This document shows, piece by piece, positions 28,507-35,646 of a stretch of DNA of 64,000 nt. Each line of letters opens with the position of its first letter. Position 1 is the first letter of the stretch. The notes beneath the pieces are model-generated. The model was not told the origin of the DNA. It ran no database searches and saw nothing but the letters and a program-made list of their open reading frames with translations. The translations under genes and the position numbers were made by a program. Source of the stretch: Aquimarina megaterium XH134 (GTDB taxonomy: Bacteria; Bacteroidota; Bacteroidia; Flavobacteriales; Flavobacteriaceae); assembly GCF_000520975.1 (NCBI RefSeq), contig NZ_JACB01000049.1, positions 1-64,000 of the forward strand. Reading direction: 5' to 3'.

Positions 28507-29679
28507 TTATTCTTCCCAGGAGAAAGATTTTTTTCTTCCTTGCTTTTTGATAGCATTTAGTAAAGCAGCTTCTAGGTTTGTATCATCTTTTTTACTGTTT
28601 TCTTTGATATACGATACACGCTTTTTATTTAACTCTTTAATTTTTTGTTGTATCTCTTTACGCGTTTTGCTTTTTTCTGCGATATATTGCTTTAACTCAG
28701 CTTTAGATTTTCCTTTAAGCTCTTTTGGTAATTCGTCTTTTGCTACTTTTTCGACTTCAAAAGCTTCGTCTTCTGCAGCATCGATTAGATCCCAGCTTTT
28801 GTTTTTATAGAAACCAGAACTCTTACTAACGGTTCGACTTACAGCATTAGCAGAACTGTAGGATCTTGCATTACTATCCTGTTCAGCTTGTAATTGTCTT
28901 TTTTGAGCGCCTTGGTGACCATAATAGATATATGTACCATTTAATTTATGATTGAGCTTAAGAATAATATCATCATATGGTGTTGCAATATGTACGGTTT
29001 CACGATTATGATCAATTGCACTATATTCTCCAGTTGTAATATCGGCTCCGTGTTTCCACATTGTCTCAATACCTTGTCTATAATTACCACAAAAAATGGT
29101 GTTAATCGTAATATCTTTTTCTAATGCATCTGTTGCTGCATCTTTATAATCAACCGGCCCTTGGGTAAAGGGTTCGTTGCCAGCTATGAAGATTAGTTTT
29201 AAATGATCATTATTTTTTTTCCAACCTAATTGATTAATTGAAGTATTGATCACTTTACCACAATATTCATTTCCTCCATTAGTTGTAAGTGCAAAAAGTT
29301 CTTTGGATATTTCATCTAAATCATCAGAGAACGGTAAGACTTGTCTAATAAATCCTTCTTGAGATGGTAAACCATCATTACCATATTCATATAATGCTAT
29401 TTCCAGCTTTATTTTGTTATGACCGCATTTTGCATAAGAAAGTTCATTTACGATTTCCCATAGTTGAGCCTTAGCCTGGTCAATAAGCCCATCCATACTA
29501 TTACTGGTGTCTAATAGTAAAGCTACTTGTATGTTACGTGTATTAGGATCGGTTTTGGTAGTTTGTATTAGGTGGTTTTTTTCTTTTTGAAATGCGAGAT
29601 CGGAGTTCGGTTTATTATTTGCGTTACAAGAAATAGTAACAAGTAAACATAACATGCTCCATGTAAAAAATGTCTTCAT
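28507..29679 (-). CDS. VWA domain lipoprotein
   Basis: 390 residues. N-terminal lipoprotein leader (MLCLLVTISCNANN, lipid-site Cys about residue 18). Von Willebrand A domain at about 50-245 with an intact metal-ion-dependent adhesion site start, DTSNSMDG (DxSxS). The C-terminal third is charged and probably coiled coil (KSKAELKQYIAEKSKTRKEI). It is the first gene of a VWA-rhodanese unit and is divergent from the LytS-like kinase operon, with 217 bases between them holding three direct repeats. Confidence 0.88.
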   Translation of the reverse strand: MKTFFTWSMLCLLVTISCNANNKPNSDLAFQKEKNHLIQTTKTDPNTRNIQVALLLDTSNSMDGLIDQAKAQLWEIVNELSYAKCGHNKIKLEIALYEYGNDGLPSQEGFIRQVLPFSDDLDEISKELFALTTNGGNEYCGKVINTSINQLGWKKNNDHLKLIFIAGNEPFTQGPVDYKDAATDALEKDITINTIFCGNYRQGIETMWKHGADITTGEYSAIDHNRETVHIATPYDDIILKLNHKLNGTYIYYGHQGAQKRQLQAEQDSNARSYSSANAVSRTVSKSSGFYKNKSWDLIDAAEDEAFEVEKVAKDELPKELKGKSKAELKQYIAEKSKTRKEIQQKIKELNKKRVSYIKENSKKDDTNLEAALLNAIKKQGRKKSFSWEE

Positions 29680-29738
29680 AGTTTCCTTTTTTAATTTTGG
29701 ATAAAACTATAGTTAACTTTTTTGATTAAAAATCTATA

Positions 29739-29790
29739 ATGAGGGACTAGTTAATATAAATGAGGGAACTTACTCTTTTGATTAGGGAAG
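29739..29790 (+). promoter_or_regulatory. Three direct repeats at 21-bp spacing (candidate LytTR binding array)
   Basis: ATGAGGGACT at 29739, ATGAGGGAAC at 29760 and ATTAGGGAAG at 29781 are spaced by exactly 21 bases, i.e. two helical turns. LytTR-domain regulators are known to bind pairs of 9-base direct repeats with this type of spacing. The array lies about 110-160 bases before the LytS-like kinase gene, whose partner is a LytTR regulator, and could also act on the divergent VWA gene. Confidence 0.5.
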
Positions 29791-29896
29791 TTTCTTTTTT
29801 GTCCTAAAAAGCTACTGTAAAACAGTATAATCAAGTGATTCTAATTTTATTATCCCACTTAAATGGGTTAAGTTTACCTTGTTTTAATAGTATATA

Positions 29897-32110
29897 ATGA
29901 AGAAGATTGGTTTGATAATAGTATTTCTTTGGTTCCTTCCTGTATTGGTTTTGGGGCAAGAAAACGCTAGAATGAAACGACCAGAATCGATGAGTATTAA
30001 AGGTTCTGTGAAGGAGAAGAGCACCCGAAAAGCAATTAGAGATGTTGATGTGACTGTTCTGGGAAAAGGGACCGTTACAACTGATGTTTTTGGTGATTTT
30101 AGGATTGAAGCCCGTGTTGGAGATGAACTTGTAATTACTCATGATAGTTTTAATACTATACGATATACAATTAAGGATGGCCAAAGAATTGATATTGAAG
30201 TACAGGATAATCCGCAAGAGGCTAAATCACCTTCGATTTCAAAACAAAAAAGAGAGTCGAGATATCAGGAAAACCTTAGAGCAGCAAAAAGTTCTTTGAA
30301 AAAGGATGCCGCTACGAGTATAGAATATATCACTAATGCATTAGAAACAATACGAGATGATGATCCTTCATCAGACGATAAAAAAGCCGAATTATTTGAA
30401 TCGTTAGCAGATATTTATGAGTACTGGAAACAGCCAGATCTTGCAGAGAGTAACTACCTTCTTAGTCTTAAAAATAAATATAACGCAGATGTAAAAATTA
30501 AATTAGCTAATGCTCAACTAGAAGGAAAAAATTACCAGGCAGCTCTAAATACTTTTGATGAATTACGGCGATCCAGGTTGAGTAATACTCAAAAGGCTAT
30601 TGTTTATGAAGGTCTGGGAGATAGTTATAAAGGGTTGCAAAATTATCCTGATGCCATTACTAATTACAATAAAGCTCTTTCTATAAGCCAGAGAAAAAAG
30701 CTGGATGATAAGGTGATTTTGTTAAACTCTAAGCTAGCCGAAGTATTACAACAAGAGGGGAATATTAGAGATGCAGAGGAGTATTTGGATAATTCGGTGC
30801 AACTGGCACAACAAAAGGATAAAAAAACATCTGCGAGACAACGATCTGTTGCAGCAGATTTTTATAACAAGAGTAATAGCTATGGTAAAGAGATACAATT
30901 AAGAAAAGAAGCACTCGAGGATATCGAAGAGATTGAAGAAAGCAATGATAATGATGGTCCACAGGCAGAGAAAGACAATTCTTTAACTACTCAAGTGCAA
31001 AATTATAAAATTGCCAGTGCTTTTGCAGCACAAGAAGCATATGATGAAGCCATACCATATTTAGAAGAAAGTATTAAAGAGGCAGAATCAAAAAATGATC
31101 TTATTGTTCAAAAAGATGCTACCCGAAAACTAGGAGAAGTATATCGAGAAAAAGGAGAGTTAGAAAAAGCATCAGATGCCTTCAAAGAATATGAGGTAAT
31201 CATAGATAAGTTATATATTCAAAAAGATCAGGAGATATCACAGGCAACTCGTTTTAGCAGAGAACTAGCGCAGAGAGCAAATAGAATTACTACATTAGAG
31301 AAAGATAGGGAGTTAAATGAAGCAAGATATGAATTGGCATTTGCTTCGCAAGAAATAGCAAATCAACAAAGTATACGACAACAAATTGTAATCTATTTTT
31401 TAATTGGGTTAATGGTTTTATTACTTCTTGCTGGGTATTTGATGTATCGTAATATGAAGCAACAACGATATGCAAATAATATTTTAGCTTTAAAATCACT
31501 ACGCTCCCAAATGAATCCACATTTTATTTTTAATGCTTTAAATTCTGTGAATACATTTATAGCAACAAGTGATGAAAGAACAGCAAATAGATATCTTACT
31601 GATTTTTCGTTATTGATGAGAGCTGTTTTAGAGAATAGTGAAGAAGATTTTATTCCTCTAGAAAAAGAGATAGAACTCTTAAGATTATATGTGCAATTAG
31701 AGCATTTTAGGTTTCAGGATAAATTTGAATATACAGTTGAGGTTGATCCAGAAATCGATATTAATGAATATATGATTCCTCCTATGTTATTGCAGCCATA
31801 TGTAGAAAATGCGGTATGGCATGGACTACGATATAAAATTGAAAAGGGGCTGTTATCCATACGTTTTCAAAAAGCAACATCAGAAAGTATAGAAATTACA
31901 ATTACTGATGATGGAATTGGACGTAAAAAATCTAAAGAACTGAAAACGCATAATCAAAAACTTCAAAAATCCAGAGGAATGGGTAATATCAAAAAGAGAA
32001 TTGCCATCCTTAATGAAATGTATAAAGATAAGGTTGATGTGTTTATATCGGATCTCGAAGATAATACAGAAGGAACGCAGGTAAAATTAATTCTTAAGAA
32101 AGACAAGTAA
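29897..32110 (+). CDS. LytS-type sensor histidine kinase with carboxypeptidase-like and TPR domains
   Basis: 737 residues. Signal peptide 1-21; a carboxypeptidase-D-regulatory-like beta domain at about 34-90 (SIKGSVKEKSTRKAIRDVDVTV); TPR repeats about 130-440 (for example YEGLGDSYKGLQNYPDAITN); coiled coil; one transmembrane helix near 496-517; then a His_kinase domain with the phosphorylatable His542 in SQMNPHFIFNALNSVN and an HATPase domain (ENAVWHGLRYK, then GIGRKKSKEL). The periplasmic part is the sensor. It abuts the LytTR regulator with no gap, so the two are co-translated. The upstream repeats suggest autoregulation. Confidence 0.93.
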   Translation: MKKIGLIIVFLWFLPVLVLGQENARMKRPESMSIKGSVKEKSTRKAIRDVDVTVLGKGTVTTDVFGDFRIEARVGDELVITHDSFNTIRYTIKDGQRIDIEVQDNPQEAKSPSISKQKRESRYQENLRAAKSSLKKDAATSIEYITNALETIRDDDPSSDDKKAELFESLADIYEYWKQPDLAESNYLLSLKNKYNADVKIKLANAQLEGKNYQAALNTFDELRRSRLSNTQKAIVYEGLGDSYKGLQNYPDAITNYNKALSISQRKKLDDKVILLNSKLAEVLQQEGNIRDAEEYLDNSVQLAQQKDKKTSARQRSVAADFYNKSNSYGKEIQLRKEALEDIEEIEESNDNDGPQAEKDNSLTTQVQNYKIASAFAAQEAYDEAIPYLEESIKEAESKNDLIVQKDATRKLGEVYREKGELEKASDAFKEYEVIIDKLYIQKDQEISQATRFSRELAQRANRITTLEKDRELNEARYELAFASQEIANQQSIRQQIVIYFLIGLMVLLLLAGYLMYRNMKQQRYANNILALKSLRSQMNPHFIFNALNSVNTFIATSDERTANRYLTDFSLLMRAVLENSEEDFIPLEKEIELLRLYVQLEHFRFQDKFEYTVEVDPEIDINEYMIPPMLLQPYVENAVWHGLRYKIEKGLLSIRFQKATSESIEITITDDGIGRKKSKELKTHNQKLQKSRGMGNIKKRIAILNEMYKDKVDVFISDLEDNTEGTQVKLILKKDK

Positions 32111-32842
32111 ATGAACTTAACCGCAATCATAGTAGATGATGAAGCTAATAGCCGAGCGATACTTAGAAATTATTTAGGTAAGTATTGCCCATCGGTTACC
32201 ATTTTGGGAGAGGCAGCCAGTGTAAAAGAAACATTGGTATTGCTAGAATCTTACACTCCTGATATGTTGTTTTTGGATGTAGAAATGCCATATGGCAATG
32301 CATTTGATTTATTAGAACAAGTACCTGATCGCACATTCGAAATTGTCTTTGTAACCGCCTATGATCATTATGCGGTAGATGCTCTAAACGCTCAGGCAAC
32401 CTATTACTTGTTAAAACCTATTGCAATTGATAATCTTATCAAAGCTGTTGATCATGTAAGTTATATCAAGCAAAGGGAAACCGCTCTATTGGATACTGTT
32501 TTAGTTCCTAAGGTGACAACTGTTGAAGGTAAAATCACTATTCCGCAACAAGATGGTTTCGAGGTTCTACAAATTTCTGATATTATGTATTGCGAAGCTG
32601 ATGATAACTATACAAAAATTTACCTGGATAAAGGCCAAAAGTTAGTAAGTAAAACGCTAAAATATTTTGAAGAATCCCTAAATCCACACGGGTTTGTAAG
32701 AACTCATAAAAGTTATTTGGTGAATGTTAGTAAAATAACACGATATCGGAAGGGGAAGGGGGGGAGTATTGTACTTTCTTCAGGAAAAGAGTTAGCGGTG
32801 TCTTCTTCTAAAAAAGGAACATTATTGAATTATTTTAAATAA
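32111..32842 (+). CDS. LytTR family response regulator
   Basis: 243 residues. Receiver domain 1-125 with VDDE near the N-terminus, phospho-acceptor Asp56 in MLFLDVEMP and the conserved TAYDHYAVDAL and LLKPI. C-terminal LytTR DNA-binding domain about 140-240 (YCEADDNYTKIYL, FVRTHKSYLVNVSKI). It begins immediately after the kinase stop codon. Likely targets, by position, are its own operon, the divergent VWA gene and the small peptide gene 115 bases downstream. Confidence 0.94.
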   Translation: MNLTAIIVDDEANSRAILRNYLGKYCPSVTILGEAASVKETLVLLESYTPDMLFLDVEMPYGNAFDLLEQVPDRTFEIVFVTAYDHYAVDALNAQATYYLLKPIAIDNLIKAVDHVSYIKQRETALLDTVLVPKVTTVEGKITIPQQDGFEVLQISDIMYCEADDNYTKIYLDKGQKLVSKTLKYFEESLNPHGFVRTHKSYLVNVSKITRYRKGKGGSIVLSSGKELAVSSSKKGTLLNYFK

Positions 32843-32957
32843 TCCTAATCGATAATTATGAAGTTTTTATTTTTTCTGTTAAAACACTTTAAAAAAACAA
32901 GTGTTAGTTATTGTAATTTGTAATATCCACTATTATTAACTACAAAAACTTAAAATA

Positions 32958-33176
32958 ATGAAAAAAAGAGAATCGTTAAAAAAGCTATCTCTAGAAAAAA
33001 TCAAAATTTCTAATCTGGCCTCTAAAGCTATCAAAGGAGGAACAGCTAACCCATCATTACACAGTTGTGCCGGACAGGGTAATAACCCAGGTCAAACTTG
33101 TTATACTAATAATTGTGGAGGTACTGGTGGAGGAACGGGTACTGGTGGCGGAATTAGTGGTCCTATTTATTGTTAA
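32958..33176 (+). CDS. Small peptide with double-glycine leader (candidate RiPP or bacteriocin precursor)
   Basis: 72 residues. The first 28 look like a Bacteroidota natural-product leader: KKLSLEKIKISNLASKAIKGG, ending in GG. The 44-residue core has four cysteines (residues 37, 48, 53, 72), several Ser/Thr and a glycine-threonine run (CGGTGGGTGTGGG). Similar leaders occur on class I lanthipeptide-like and other precursors of this phylum. No modification enzyme or peptidase-containing ABC transporter is adjacent. It lies 115 bases after a LytTR regulator, a class that controls bacteriocin loci in other phyla. Function is inferred; it could also be a secreted signal. Confidence 0.7.
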   Translation: MKKRESLKKLSLEKIKISNLASKAIKGGTANPSLHSCAGQGNNPGQTCYTNNCGGTGGGTGTGGGISGPIYC

Positions 33177-33196
33177 TCTATCTTTTGTAAGATATG

Positions 33197-33297
33197 AAGA
33201 TTGTCTAGAAGTAATCTGTTTGTTGTCTTTTTTGAAAATTAATTTGTTGCTTTTTCTTGTAAAAACTAAGAACATGATTTTTTAGACAATCTTTTTT
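33197..33297 (+). terminator. Long-range stem with T tract after the peptide gene
   Basis: AAGATTGTCTA (33197-33207) and TAGACAATCTT (33283-33293) are perfect complements 75 bases apart, and the second arm runs into a T tract. It may terminate the peptide transcript or fold its 3' end. The large loop is unusual for a terminator. Confidence 0.4.
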
Positions 33298-33317
33298 AAG
33301 TTTATATAGTATAAAAA

Positions 33318-34106
33318 CTAAAAATCTAAAGTTTTTACAGTATATGTAATAGTGTTTTTGTGTAAAATATTCTTTAGTATATCTGCATTACCATTAGTAT
33401 ATAAAGTGTGTTCACCTATTTTAGAGTCTAGGTTTAAAAGTTGATTTGCGATCAATACAGCTTTGGTTTGTCGTGCAACAGCTTCTCCCGAATCGATAAT
33501 TGTAATCTGATCGGAAAGGATTTTTTTTAGAAGAGGGATTAGATAAGGGTAATGTGTACATCCAAGAACTAAATGGTCTATGTTTTTGTCAAGCATAGGA
33601 GTGATATAAGAATGAAGTAAAGTATGCATTTCATCTGTGTTTATCTTTCCATTTTCGATAAGTTCTACCAATCCAGTACCAACAACTTCAATAACTTCAA
33701 TATTTTGAGTATACAGATCCGACGTTTTGACAAATAATTCACTAGATAAAGTACCTTTTGTGGCGAGTATACCTACTTTTTTTGTTCTGGTATGAATAGC
33801 AGCAGGTTTTATAGCAGGCTCGATACCTATAATGGGTACGTCATACTTAGATCGTAGTGTTTTTATGGCATTTGTAGTTGCGGTATTACATGCAACCACA
33901 ATGATCTTGCAATTTAGCTCAAGGAGCTTCTCGGTGTTTTTAATGCTTAATGCTGTAATCTCTTCTTTGCTACGCTTACCATAAGGAGCATATTTGCTAT
34001 CAGCTAGAAAGATAGTATCCTCATGTGGTAATAGAGAGGTGATTTCTTTCCAGATAGTTGTTCCACCAACACCTGAGTCAAATATACCAATAGGTTGATT
34101 TTGCAT
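33318..34106 (-). CDS. murI: Glutamate racemase
   Basis: 262 residues from the ATG at 34106. An upstream in-frame ATG at 34154 adds 16 residues that overlap the terminator of the preceding gene, so I reject it. Produces D-glutamate for peptidoglycan. Motifs: IGIFDSGVGGTTIW, catalytic cysteine in VACNTATTNAIK, second catalytic cysteine in LGCTHYPYLIP. Last gene of the envelope cluster. Confidence 0.96.
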   Translation of the reverse strand: MQNQPIGIFDSGVGGTTIWKEITSLLPHEDTIFLADSKYAPYGKRSKEEITALSIKNTEKLLELNCKIIVVACNTATTNAIKTLRSKYDVPIIGIEPAIKPAAIHTRTKKVGILATKGTLSSELFVKTSDLYTQNIEVIEVVGTGLVELIENGKINTDEMHTLLHSYITPMLDKNIDHLVLGCTHYPYLIPLLKKILSDQITIIDSGEAVARQTKAVLIANQLLNLDSKIGEHTLYTNGNADILKNILHKNTITYTVKTLDF

Positions 34107-34133
34107 AATTACATGATAGTTTATCTCAAAAAT

Positions 34134-34168
34134 AAAAAAACAGTGAGATGTCATCTCACTGTTTTTTT
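34134..34168 (-). terminator. Terminator after the distal ompH gene
   Basis: CAGTGAGATG and CATCTCACTG are perfect complements around a one-base centre, flanked by A7 and T7. On the minus strand it is 30 bases after the ompH stop codon (34198). murI starts just beyond, so it must have a promoter of its own or rely on read-through. Confidence 0.8.
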
Positions 34169-34197
34169 ATTTTTATTAAAAGTTTAAAGTAAAACTG

Positions 34198-34707
34198 TTA
34201 AATACCTAAATCTTTTTTTACATCTGCCATTAGGTTTTTACCATCAGCCATAATTACTCCGGTACCTGTAGTAGAATCTAATACATATTGAAAACCTTGC
34301 GCTCTTGCTACCTTTTGGATAGATGTACGTGCTTGTTCATAGATAGGCTTCATTAATTCGATCTCTTTTTTCTGAAGATCTTGAAGCGCATTTGTTCTAT
34401 AATCGTTAATGCTTTTTTCTGTAGCCTGTACTTCTTGTTGTCTTTTTAAATTCTCTTCATCCGTCTTAGTTTCAGCTTCCTGAGAATATTTTTTAATAGT
34501 GTTTTGTAACTCTAACACCATATTTCTGATTTCTGCATCATAAGTCTTATTTAATTTTTCGATCTCACTTTTTGCAGCTTTAAAAGCAGGCATTGCTTCT
34601 ACAAGCTCCTGTGATGCTATATGTGCTACTTTAGATTGAGCATTCACAAAACTTGAGCTTCCTATGGTAATTGCAATAGCTACTAATAACGTTCTAAATT
34701 GTTTCAT
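34198..34707 (-). CDS. OmpH/Skp family periplasmic chaperone
   Basis: 169 residues with signal peptide (ending SSFVNAQ). Skp-like: short strand KVAHIASQELVEAMPAF, long coiled-coil helices (about 40-115) and a C-terminal strand block (FQYVLDSTTGTGVIMADGKN). Skp holds unfolded outer-membrane proteins for BamA. It is the second of two ompH genes downstream of bamA. Confidence 0.92.
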   Translation of the reverse strand: MKQFRTLLVAIAITIGSSSFVNAQSKVAHIASQELVEAMPAFKAAKSEIEKLNKTYDAEIRNMVLELQNTIKKYSQEAETKTDEENLKRQQEVQATEKSINDYRTNALQDLQKKEIELMKPIYEQARTSIQKVARAQGFQYVLDSTTGTGVIMADGKNLMADVKKDLGI

Positions 34708-34753
34708 TTGTAAGTATTATTAAAGGGTGTTATAAATTTATAAAATTAATTAT

Positions 34754-35611
34754 TTAATCATTGTCTTTTCTACTATCAGCATCAGACGATGAGTCATTAT
34801 TTTTTAGATTTTCTCTTTGAGTTTTTAAAGCTTTAATAGAATCTTTCTTTCTTTTTTGTAATTCTAATAATCGGGCTCTTCTTTCTTCGAACTCTTTCTT
34901 TTTTGCAGCTCTTATAGAATCTCTTTGAGCTTTACGCTCTGCAAGAAGTTGTTCTCTTTCTGATAATCTTTTTTGAGCTTCACGTTCTCTGTCAGATACT
35001 TCAGCTTCTTGTTCTGCATTTCTTTTTTCAGCTCTTTCCAGGGCTTTCTTATCTTTCTTACTATTGAGCTGTTTTCTTTTTGAAGCTCTATTTATTCTAA
35101 GTAACACCTGATCACTTATATCGAATCGATCTGCAGAATATAACATTACTAAATCTGCTGATTTATCAAAAACGAAATCGTATTTTTTGTTTTTAGCAAT
35201 TTCTTGAACTGCTACAAAAACTTGATCCTGTACTGGTTGAACTAATCTCTTTTTTTGAATAAAAAGATCTCCATTAGGGCCAAATCGTTTTTGTTGATAT
35301 TCTAATATTTCTTTTTCTTTAAAAAAGATATCTTCTTCTCTTTCTTCGATTAGCTCTTTGGTTAGTAAGACTCTTTCATTATTAAGGTCTTTACGCATTT
35401 CTTCAACTTCTTTAAGTTCTGCTTCTATTTCAACTTTCCATTTTTGTACTTTGGTTTCGAGTTCAGAAGAAGCTTCGTTGTATTCTGGAACGTTTTCCAG
35501 AATATAGCTCATATCGATATAGCCAATCCTAATACCTTTCTGTGCATGTACTGCGTTTGTGAAAAATAGCCAACTGACTGCTGCAACTAGTAAAAGACCC
35601 TTTGTTTTCAT
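34754..35611 (-). CDS. OmpH/Skp family periplasmic chaperone with charged C-terminal extension
   Basis: 285 residues from the ATG at 35611, where the signal peptide begins (MKTKGLLLVAAVSWLFFTN). The Skp core (IRIGYIDMSYILENVPEYNE to FVFDKSADLVMLYSADRFDI) covers about residues 25-175. The remaining 110 are very rich in Lys, Arg and Glu (for example RAEKRNAEQEAEVSDRERE) and presumably form an extended helix. It lies 35 bases after bamA and is followed by a shorter paralog. Confidence 0.92.
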   Translation of the reverse strand: MKTKGLLLVAAVSWLFFTNAVHAQKGIRIGYIDMSYILENVPEYNEASSELETKVQKWKVEIEAELKEVEEMRKDLNNERVLLTKELIEEREEDIFFKEKEILEYQQKRFGPNGDLFIQKKRLVQPVQDQVFVAVQEIAKNKKYDFVFDKSADLVMLYSADRFDISDQVLLRINRASKRKQLNSKKDKKALERAEKRNAEQEAEVSDREREAQKRLSEREQLLAERKAQRDSIRAAKKKEFEERRARLLELQKRKKDSIKALKTQRENLKNNDSSSDADSRKDND

Positions 35612-35646
35612 AACTTTGTGTGTATATAGAAATAATCGTGCCAAAA

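Noticed and set aside
29739..29790. Short regular repeats as a small CRISPR array
   Set aside because: Repeat units are only 8-10 bases, spacers are 11-13 bases, and no cas gene is near. A regulator binding array fits better.
33067..33285. Open frame overlapping the peptide gene in another phase
   Set aside because: Valine-rich translation of the glycine-rich repeat, runs through the downstream stem; no ribosome site or leader. The GG-leader frame is far more protein-like.
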